6,644 bases of DNA, from the NCBI GenBank assembly GCA_018900975.1, contig JAHIFK010000254.1:1-6644 (forward strand), written 5' to 3'. The translations under genes and the position numbers were made by a program. Origin of the DNA: Methanobacteriota archaeon. GTDB taxonomy: Archaea; Halobacteriota; Methanosarcinia; Methanosarcinales; Methanoperedenaceae. The notes under the pieces are model-generated. The model was not told the DNA's origin. It was given only the letters and a program-made list of their open reading frames with translations, and searched no databases. Position 1 is the first letter of the stretch. Each line of letters starts with the position of its first letter. Below, one piece after another: positions 1-4,103 of the stretch.

Positions 1-2
1 TG

Positions 3-833
3 GAAACCGGGGGAGTGGTACCGATCGTAAGTAAGCCTGCCACTGAGATGTTCCCGGAATACATCAAGGAATTTGAAGGTGAGCCTCAGGCAGAGATCCT
101 CTTATTTCTTGGATGCATAATAAACAGGAGAAAGCAGAACGTTGCAAATGCGATAATAAACATATTCCAGAAGAACAGGGTTGCTGTTCACCTGCCCAGG
201 AAGGTGACATGCTGCGGCTCACCTTTCCTGAGGATAGGTCAGAGAGACAGCATGCGTCCTTTCGTGGAAATAAACTTCAAAATATTCAACGAATATGCCA
301 GCAGGGGAATAACTGACGTGCTAACAAGCTGTTCAGGATGTAACTCTACATTCAGGCACGACTTCCCAATTCTCGCTAAGGAATTCGATATTCCAATTGA
401 TTTCAAAATATACGATGTCGGAGAATATGTATCTGCGAACATAGATTTGAACATAGATGATTTGAGATCAATGAAGATAAGAGCTATGTATCACTATCCA
501 TGCCACATAAGGGCAAGTGGACTTGCCGAGGATATCTATATCAACCTGATACAGAAGATACCGGAAGTTGAACTTGTCAGGGTTCCCAAGTCCGGCTACT
601 GCTGCGGCGGGGGAGGAGGCGTGAGGGCTGCATTTCCGAGCCTGGCTGATAAGCTGGCGATAAGGAGAATTGAAATCGCAAAAGAATTCGGCATAGACAC
701 CCTTATTAGCAACTGTCCGTTCTGCATACTTTCCTTTGAAAGAGTGTTGAACCTGAAAGAGGAAGCCGGGGAGAGTATGGGCTTCAGGATAATCGACTTC
801 TACGAACTGTTCAGCGAAGCCTATGGCAATTAA
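3..833 (+). CDS. CCG-domain iron-sulfur protein, HdrB/HdrD/GlcF-like (5' end probably outside window)
   Basis: This is a cysteine-rich-domain (CCG) protein of the family that includes heterodisulfide reductase HdrB/HdrD, glycolate oxidase GlcF and LutA. Family members pass electrons between thiol/disulfide or hydroxyacid substrates and Fe-S clusters. Two complete CCG motifs are visible, numbering from the GTG at base 15: C34, C66-C67-G68 and C106-x2-C109, then C163, C196-C197-G198 and C234-x2-C237. In HdrB/HdrD such motifs bind non-cubane [4Fe-4S] clusters. The frame stays open upstream of the GTG to base 3 with no stop. HdrD and GlcF carry an N-terminal 4Fe-4S ferredoxin domain before the CCG pair, so the visible 272 residues are probably the C-terminal part of a longer protein. 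A standalone HdrB-type protein starting at the GTG is possible, although no good ribosome binding site is visible. The partner flavoprotein or cytochrome is not in the window, so the substrate cannot be assigned. Confidence 0.85.
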   Translation, partial: ETGGVVPIVSKPATEMFPEYIKEFEGEPQAEILLFLGCIINRRKQNVANAIINIFQKNRVAVHLPRKVTCCGSPFLRIGQRDSMRPFVEINFKIFNEYASRGITDVLTSCSGCNSTFRHDFPILAKEFDIPIDFKIYDVGEYVSANIDLNIDDLRSMKIRAMYHYPCHIRASGLAEDIYINLIQKIPEVELVRVPKSGYCCGGGGGVRAAFPSLADKLAIRRIEIAKEFGIDTLISNCPFCILSFERVLNLKEEAGESMGFRIIDFYELFSEAYGN

Positions 834-933
834 AAGAGTTATTGAAAACTCGGAGGAGGAAATGATGGAAACATACTCCTCAGCTCTTGCAGTGGATAGA
901 GAGTTCTCATTCCGGTCATTATTCCTGTCATAA
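823..933 (+). CDS. Small 36-codon ORF overlapping the CCG gene stop; possible gene remnant
   Basis: An ATG at 823 lies inside the last codons of the CCG-domain gene and opens a different frame of 36 codons ending at TAA 931-933. The peptide begins MAIKRVIENSEEEMMETYSS, acidic and probably helical, and ends within the 12-bp tandem repeat. The overlap resembles translational coupling in an operon. The short length and the entry into a repeat suggest either the surviving 5' end of a lost downstream gene or a chance ORF. The stretch from the acidic SEEE to VDREF vaguely recalls the N-terminus of argininosuccinate lyases (SSL.xDR), but this is too weak to name. No Shine-Dalgarno sequence is seen before the ATG. 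Confidence 0.25.
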   Translation: MAIKRVIENSEEEMMETYSSALAVDREFSFRSLFLS

Positions 934-952
934 TTCCGATCGTAATTCCGGT
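905..952 (+). repeat. Four-unit degenerate 12-bp tandem repeat
   Basis: Four consecutive 12-base units start at 905, 917, 929 and 941. They share a core ATTCC followed by (G/T)(G/A)T, preceded by CAT/CGTA-like bases: TCTCATTCCGGT, CATTATTCCTGT, CATAATTCCGAT and CGTAATTCCGGT. Units 2-4 match at most positions. On the minus strand one frame reads as a repeating four-residue pattern (TGIT/IGIM/TGIM/TGMR), but it belongs to no recognisable protein. The repeat lies just beyond the CCG-domain gene in sequence with no clear gene. It may be a small minisatellite. Confidence 0.7.
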
Positions 953-969
953 CCTATATGACCTTTGAC

Positions 970-982
970 AATCTGGCAGATT
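970..982. repeat. Short perfect inverted repeat past the orphan minus-strand ORF
   Basis: AATCTG and CAGATT flank a single central G at 976. The element lies 8 bases beyond the stop of the minus-strand ORF ending at 990. The spacer is too short for a full hairpin (about four pairs with a five-base loop at most) and no T-run follows, so a terminator role is doubtful. Confidence 0.3.
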
Positions 983-989
983 ACAGTTT

Positions 990-1178
990 TCAATCCTGTT
1001 CCAGAAAGAATTCTCCAGGATAATTATCCACAATATACTTTACTGCATTCCATGCAGTTTCTATATGAGCATGGGACCTCTTCAGCTGCCAGGGAGTGTC
1101 CACACCTCCAACAGCATGTCCCATCCAGCCGTGAACAGGTCTTTTTGGAGTAACTTCTGGTCTTGTGTTAATATTCAT
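990..1178 (-). CDS. Hypothetical 62-residue protein or 5' fragment of a lost gene
   Basis: ATG 1178-1176 opens a 62-codon frame ending in TGA at 990-992. I do not recognise the family. The composition looks like real protein, with the segments PKRPVHGWMGHAVGG and HIETAWNAVKYIVDNYPGEF: many aromatic residues, several histidines and an amphipathic C-terminal helix. It has no obvious membrane segment or signal peptide. A purine-rich GAAGGA directly abuts the ATG, and a TATA-like box at 1201-1210 lies about 26 bases upstream, the spacing expected for a leaderless archaeal transcript. These signs favour an expressed gene over a chance frame. The shortness and the gene-poor surroundings allow the alternative that this is what remains of a longer gene. 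No function is proposed. Confidence 0.45.
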   Translation of the reverse strand: MNINTRPEVTPKRPVHGWMGHAVGGVDTPWQLKRSHAHIETAWNAVKYIVDNYPGEFFLEQD

Positions 1179-1200
1179 TCCTTCTTGTCCCTATATCTAT

Positions 1201-1210
1201 ATTATAAAAT
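1201..1210 (-). promoter_or_regulatory. Candidate archaeal TATA box for the 62-codon minus-strand ORF
   Basis: The minus strand reads ATTTTATAAT here, centred near 1205. A start point 25-27 bases downstream falls at about 1179, next to the ATG at 1178, which would give a leaderless mRNA. Assigned by spacing and base composition only. Confidence 0.4.
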
Positions 1211-1274
1211 ACTCAACTTACTACGAAAAGCCAAATTAGTAGACAAAGTTTCTGTAAATGAGGTATTATTGTAA

Positions 1275-1397
1275 CTTTCAAAAGTATATGAAATACATCT
1301 TGGTGAAAAGAGGAAATTGAGCGAAATCCCGGATAAGGTGAGGAAATTGGCGGAATCTTTAGGATTGAATATATTCCCTACAAAATTGCGGAGTTAA
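1275..1397 (+). pseudogene. 40-codon open fragment, possible 3' end of a decayed gene
   Basis: Between the TAA at 1272-1274 and the TAA at 1395-1397 one frame reads LSKVYEIHLGEKRKLSEIPD followed by a lysine- and leucine-rich helix ending NIFPTKLRS. The composition (Lys, Glu, Leu and Ile, regular hydrophobic spacing) is typical of an archaeal helical C-terminal tail and unlike random AT-rich sequence. The frame has no ATG, so it can only be a remnant, or a gene using an unusual start. The family is not recognised. A T-rich run (1407-1416) follows the stop and could be an old transcription terminator. Confidence 0.3.
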
Positions 1398-1425
1398 GGT
1401 TCAATGGTTTTTATTTGCATCTATT

Positions 1426-1743
1426 TCATCTATCCAGAAGCTCAAGTTCTCTCTTCAAATCCGCAACCGAATACTTAGATCTGAAGCCTTCCCTCACCAT
1501 ATATTCTTCGATCTCCCCGATTGTCAATCCCGTATCTTCTGCAGCTTTCGAGATGCTGATCTTACCCAGTTCATATTTTTGAAGAACTATACCCTTCTTA
1601 TAATTCTCGATGGCGCCGGCGATCAGCCTTCTTATAACCGTTGTTCTGTCAACGTGTTCTTCATCTGCTATGCGATTCAATTCTCTGACCATCTTTTTAT
1701 CAAGCCGTATCCCGAGGGACACAAGTTCTGTCAAATCAATCAC
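1426..1743 (-). CDS. UPF0175-family antitoxin with ribbon-helix-helix-like N-terminus
   Basis: The protein is the likely antitoxin of the adjoining DUF3368 PIN-like protein. It would bind and neutralise the toxin and repress the operon. Residues 11-45 (IRLDKKMVRELNRIADEEH and on to TTVIRRLIAGAIE) look like a ribbon-helix-helix DNA-binding domain. Residues 53-100 match the UPF0175 pattern: a YELGKISISKAAEDTGLT helix-turn-helix-like stretch, then a YMVREGF motif and an acidic-basic C-terminal tail. The GTG at 1743 overlaps the toxin stop as GTGA. However, GAGGTGA (1746-1740) sits 5 bases before a TTG at 1734-1732, an ideal Shine-Dalgarno spacing, so translation may begin at that fourth codon. 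It is the second gene of the pair. UPF0175/DUF3368 pairs more usually have the antitoxin first. Confidence 0.85.
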   Translation of the reverse strand: MIDLTELVSLGIRLDKKMVRELNRIADEEHVDRTTVIRRLIAGAIENYKKGIVLQKYELGKISISKAAEDTGLTIGEIEEYMVREGFRSKYSVADLKRELELLDR

Positions 1744-1746
1744 CTC
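1740..1746 (-). promoter_or_regulatory. Shine-Dalgarno sequence inside the toxin 3' end
   Basis: The minus strand reads GAGGTGA, a seven-base match to the anti-Shine-Dalgarno sequence. It includes the toxin stop codon and lies 5 bases before the in-frame TTG at 1734. It argues for coupled translation of the antitoxin and for TTG over GTG 1743 as its start. Confidence 0.55.
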
Positions 1747-2306
1747 ATTTCAATCTGTCGATTCATTTCATATATTACATTTGCATCAAACCATCCAATA
1801 GTTTCAAGAACGGAAACACAGTCTAGAGCTTTTTCCCTGGATATCCGCCCTTTTCTGAAAAGCATAATAACAATAGCGGGGGAACCAACAATGTTTATTC
1901 CAAGCATGATCCGGTTTCTCCGGCAGGTATCATCATCAGTCGCAAGGAACTGAGCGTTCTCCTGAAAATATAAAGCCACAGCTTCGGCTTCACCGTGATG
2001 AAGCCCAAAAAGCCTTAAATTATCTACTTTCTTTTTGTCTATGACTTTTTTTATTTTTATGAGGTTTCCTTTAATTTCCTGTTCAATGATCAATGCATCA
2101 GGATACCCCCTTTCCTTGCCTGTAAGTACTGCTTCTTCGTACACTTTTTCCGGTATCAGAACATTACCGAAATGTCTGCAAGACTCTGGAAGTATAGCCA
2201 GCTTTGCCAGATGGATCAATATCATCGAATCTTTTATTGTGATCATATAATCTTGAGTTACAATGTGCACAATGTATTTCTTATTAATAATAAAGCTTCC
2301 TATCAA
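1740..2306 (-). CDS. DUF3368 PIN-like toxin (probable ribonuclease)
   Basis: This is a PIN-domain-like protein of the DUF3368 family, usually the toxin partner of UPF0175 and presumed to be an RNase. The longest frame starts at TTG 2306. ATG 2246-2244 (residue 21) is more likely, because DUF3368 proteins begin just before the first catalytic Asp and here MITIKDSMILIHLAKL matches that start. Numbered from the TTG, candidate metal ligands are D26, E57/E58 (VYEEA), E106 and E108 (HHGEAEAVALY), and D124-D126 (LATDDDTCRRNR), so the acidic centre appears intact. The usual SDTSPLI motif is altered to KDSMILI. From ATG 2246 the protein is 168 residues, normal for the family. A TATA-like box at 2285-2294 would place the transcript start near 2264, downstream of the TTG, which also supports the ATG. 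The stop overlaps the antitoxin GTG by 4 bases. Confidence 0.85.
   Translation of the reverse strand: MIGSFIINKKYIVHIVTQDYMITIKDSMILIHLAKLAILPESCRHFGNVLIPEKVYEEAVLTGKERGYPDALIIEQEIKGNLIKIKKVIDKKKVDNLRLFGLHHGEAEAVALYFQENAQFLATDDDTCRRNRIMLGINIVGSPAIVIMLFRKGRISREKALDCVSVLETIGWFDANVIYEMNRQIEMR
2260..2275 (-). promoter_or_regulatory. Candidate TA operator: 7-bp direct repeat around a palindrome
   Basis: ACAATGT occurs at 2260-2266 and again at 2269-2275, and the junction forms the perfect palindrome TGTGCACA (2264-2271). The element covers the predicted transcript start of the toxin gene, between the TATA-like box and the ATG. Ribbon-helix-helix antitoxins often bind short repeated sites of this kind for autoregulation. 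The operator role is inferred from position. Confidence 0.4.
2285..2294 (-). promoter_or_regulatory. Candidate TATA box of the DUF3368-UPF0175 operon
   Basis: The minus strand reads CTTTATTATT, preceded by purine-rich GGAAG that could serve as a BRE. The spacing predicts a start near 2264, about 18 bases before ATG 2246 and downstream of TTG 2306. It overlaps the palindrome TTATTAATAA (2281-2290). Confidence 0.4.
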
Positions 2307-2318
2307 TCAGTTTTCCCA

Positions 2319-2328
2319 TCAACGTTGA
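2319..2328. promoter_or_regulatory. 10-bp palindrome in the divergent intergenic region
   Basis: TCAACGTTGA is a perfect palindrome between the minus-strand TA operon and the plus-strand peroxiredoxin remnant. It could be a regulator binding site for either side. Chance occurrence is also possible. Confidence 0.25.
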
Positions 2329-2340
2329 AAAAGAAGGCAA

Positions 2341-2350
2341 TTTTGATATA
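2341..2350 (+). promoter_or_regulatory. Candidate TATA box of the peroxiredoxin gene
   Basis: TTTTGATATA lies about 60 bases before ATG 2406. A start near 2373 would leave a leader of roughly 33 bases that includes the strong ribosome binding site. CATATA at 2369-2374 is an alternative box, so the assignment is weak. Confidence 0.3.
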
Positions 2351-2393
2351 CCAAAAGACCAGTATTGCATATAGGGAGCAAAATATCCATAAT

Positions 2394-2402
2394 AAAGGAG
2401 GA
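2394..2402 (+). promoter_or_regulatory. Strong Shine-Dalgarno sequence before the peroxiredoxin ATG
   Basis: AAAGGAGGA is a near-perfect Shine-Dalgarno sequence 3 bases before ATG 2406. It fixes the start of the broken peroxiredoxin frame and shows that the translation signal has survived although the gene is interrupted. Confidence 0.75.
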
Positions 2403-2405
2403 ATT

Positions 2406-2750
2406 ATGACAGTTCAGGCAGGCGATAAAGCACCAGAGTTCGTGTTAAATGATCATGACGGGAAAGAGATACATCTTTCTGACTTCAAAGGGAAAAAAGT
2501 CCTGCTTTCTTTCCATCCGCTTGCATGGACCAAGGTCTGCGCAGAGCAGATGAAGTCTCTTGAGTAAAACCTTGCACGTTTTGAAGAACTCAACACAGTG
2601 GCCCTGGGTATGAGCGTGGATACAGTTCCATCAAAGAAAGCCTGGGCAAAGGAGCTTGGTATCAAGAATACAGGGCTGCTTTCTGATTTCTGGCCTCATG
2701 GCGAGGTCGCGAGTTCATCAAAAAAATTAAGTTCAGCTATACTATTGTGA
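2406..2750 (+). pseudogene. Peroxiredoxin (AhpC/TSA-like) pseudogene: in-frame TAA and lost C-terminal part
   Basis: The intact protein would have been a thioredoxin-fold peroxidase that reduces peroxides. Residues 1-53 give the N-terminal half (AGDKAPEFVLNDHDGKEIHL, then LSFHPLAWTKVCAEQMKSLE) with P39, T42 and the presumed peroxidatic C45. Codon 54 is TAA (2565-2567). The same frame then continues with clear family sequence, FEELNTVALGMSVDTVPSKK on to LLSDFWPHGEVA, until about base 2711. GAA to TAA, a single substitution, explains the stop. After HGEVA, where family members continue for roughly another 50 residues (GIFRE, NIIVD and a final helix), the frame reads SSSKKL and stops at 2748-2750, so the C-terminal third is missing. 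The +1 frame there reads EFIKKIK, which resembles a family C-terminal helix and hints at an internal deletion. The 53-residue product keeps the active-site Cys but lacks most of the fold. Confidence 0.88.
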
Positions 2751-4045
2751 CCATAATGGAAAACATAACAGCACAGGATTTGAAAAGATCAGGTATTACA
2801 CTGAAACAATACGTGCTCGGAAGAAGGGATACTGACTCACGGACTGGAACGCTCAATATAGGGAGGTACCTTGCGCTGGATAAGTCCCTGGGAGCTGATG
2901 TTTATATTGATGCCCTCAGACCGCATGTCATACTCATCTGCGGCAAGCGCGGTTATGGTAAATCCTATTCGATGGGTACAATGATCGAGGAACTCGCCTC
3001 ACTTTCTCCAGAAATAAAAACGAATATCGCTGCTCTTGTTATTGATACGATGGGAGTGTTCTGGACTATGCGCCATGAAAACAAAAAAGAGGCGGGCCTC
3101 CTGGCAAAATGGGGACTTGCCACGCAGGGTTTTGATGTGGAAGTGTTCGTTCCTGCAGGCAGCTTAAAGCAGTATGAGGACCAGCACATAAACGTCAAAC
3201 CTTTTTCCATTTCAGCTTCAGGACTTTCAGGGTATGACTGGTGCTCTTTATTCAGCGTTGCTCCAGTAAGCGCATTAGGAGTTATACTTATAAAGACCAT
3301 TGATGAATTGAAAGAAAATAAAAGTGACTTCACCCTTACTGATATTTTGGAGGCCGCAGCCAGAAATAAAAGCGTAGATACCACGATCATGAATGCGTTG
3401 CAGAACTATTTCCGCGCCGCTCGCTCCTGGGGCATCTTTGACGAAAACGAATCCGGTGTTTCAGATATGCTAAAGGGGGGAAGAGTGGTCATACTTGACC
3501 TGAGTTCTCTTGAAAACCAGAACATCAGGGCTATTGCAGTCAAGATGCTGGGGAAAAGGATCTATGAGGAACGCATAAAAGCAAGACGGGCATACGAAAG
3601 GAGAGAGATGGGAGGTATTTCTGCTGAAAAAGGAATGCCGATGGTTTGGCTGTTCCTTGATGAAGCGCACATGTTCCTGCCGCGTGATGGCGAGACACCG
3701 GCGACTGGAGTTCTTGTTAACGAATGGCTGAGGCAGGGGCGGCAGCCAGGGCTTTCTATGGTTCTTGCCACACAAAGACCAGCTGCTCTTCATTCAGATG
3801 TGATGTCCCAGAGCGATATTATAATATGCCACCGGCTGACAGCGCAGGATGATATTATCGCCCTTGAGGCGATACACCCGACATACATGCGCGAGGGGAT
3901 AAGCGACCACCTGAAAAAGATGGGGGCTGAGAAAGGAGCCGCGCTGATCATCGATGATACATCCGAGTCTGCCCACCTTGTGAAAATGCGCCCAAGGAAA
4001 TCCTGGCATGGCGGAGAAGAGCCAAGCGCTCTTGGGCACAAATAA
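2747..4045 (+). CDS. HerA-like (DUF87/FtsK-HerA superfamily) ATPase
   Basis: This is an ATPase of the HerA/FtsK group of hexameric DNA pumps and helicases. From the GTG at 2747 it has 432 residues. ATG 2756 (codon 4) is the more natural start, and neither has a Shine-Dalgarno sequence. Residues 1-60 form a short N-terminal region with a beta-rich segment (TGTLNIGRYLAL). Walker A is GKRGYGKS at 66-73, and Walker B is VWLFLDEAH at 300-308 with D305 and E306. A WLRQGRQPGLSMVLATQRP stretch (327-345) holds the conserved sensor/arginine region, and CHRLTAQDD follows at 361-369. The C-terminus has the usual beta-strand followed by a basic tail. The insert between the Walker motifs (about 140-240) is helical. 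Classical archaeal HerA lies beside nurA, mre11 and rad50, and none of those is here, so a resection role cannot be assumed. The GTG overlaps the stop of the peroxiredoxin remnant. Confidence 0.85.
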   Translation: MTIMENITAQDLKRSGITLKQYVLGRRDTDSRTGTLNIGRYLALDKSLGADVYIDALRPHVILICGKRGYGKSYSMGTMIEELASLSPEIKTNIAALVIDTMGVFWTMRHENKKEAGLLAKWGLATQGFDVEVFVPAGSLKQYEDQHINVKPFSISASGLSGYDWCSLFSVAPVSALGVILIKTIDELKENKSDFTLTDILEAAARNKSVDTTIMNALQNYFRAARSWGIFDENESGVSDMLKGGRVVILDLSSLENQNIRAIAVKMLGKRIYEERIKARRAYERREMGGISAEKGMPMVWLFLDEAHMFLPRDGETPATGVLVNEWLRQGRQPGLSMVLATQRPAALHSDVMSQSDIIICHRLTAQDDIIALEAIHPTYMREGISDHLKKMGAEKGAALIIDDTSESAHLVKMRPRKSWHGGEEPSALGHK

Positions 4046-4077
4046 ACCTTATGTACTTTTCCGACAATCTCTCAAAC

Positions 4078-4087
4078 CTTAATAATA
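4078..4087 (+). promoter_or_regulatory. Candidate TATA box giving a near-leaderless YgiQ-family mRNA
   Basis: CTTAATAATA, preceded by the BRE-like AAAC, is centred about 22 bases before ATG 4104. No Shine-Dalgarno sequence lies before that ATG. Together these suggest transcription starting at or near the start codon. Confidence 0.4.
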
Positions 4088-4103
4088 TCAGTCTTAACTT
4101 GTC

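Larger units (their letters stand above)
834..1425. other. Gene-poor stretch between the CCG gene and the TA module
   Basis: About 590 bases hold no confident gene. They contain the 36-codon overlap ORF, the 12-bp tandem repeat, a small inverted repeat, the 62-codon minus-strand ORF with its TATA-like box, and the 40-codon plus-strand fragment. The bases between 1211 and 1274 are AT-rich and I see nothing further in them. The mixture suggests decayed genes. Confidence 0.55.

Noticed and set aside
839..1033. 64-codon minus-strand ORF with a repeating TGIM-like pattern
   Set aside because: Its repeat pattern is simply the translation of the 12-bp tandem repeat, and the rest is low in protein-like features. 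It also overlaps the better-supported 990-1178 frame.
1407..1416. T-rich run as a transcription terminator
   Set aside because: The run is interrupted and has no supporting stem, and no confident plus-strand gene ends before it. It is mentioned only with the 1275-1397 fragment.
1579..1953. 124-codon plus-strand ORF opposite the TA genes
   Set aside because: It is antisense to two recognisable proteins (UPF0175 and DUF3368) and its own sequence shows no family pattern.
2172..2567. Longer 131-codon start for the peroxiredoxin frame
   Set aside because: The upstream 78 codons run through the intergenic and antisense TA region and are unlike peroxiredoxin. The strong Shine-Dalgarno sequence and MTVQAGDKAPEF place the start at 2406.
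2565..2567. In-frame TAA as a recoding site in the peroxiredoxin
   Set aside because: Archaeal recoding uses TAG (pyrrolysine) or TGA (selenocysteine), not TAA, and the C-terminal part is also missing. Gene decay is the simpler explanation.
3470..3793. Minus-strand ORFs within the HerA-like gene
   Set aside because: They are antisense shadows of a gene with clear Walker motifs and show no domain pattern of their own.
2747..4045. HerA-based antiphage defence system flanked by toxin-antitoxin modules
   Set aside because: No SIR2, DUF4297, nuclease or other effector gene adjoins the ATPase. Neighbouring TA modules alone do not make a defence system.
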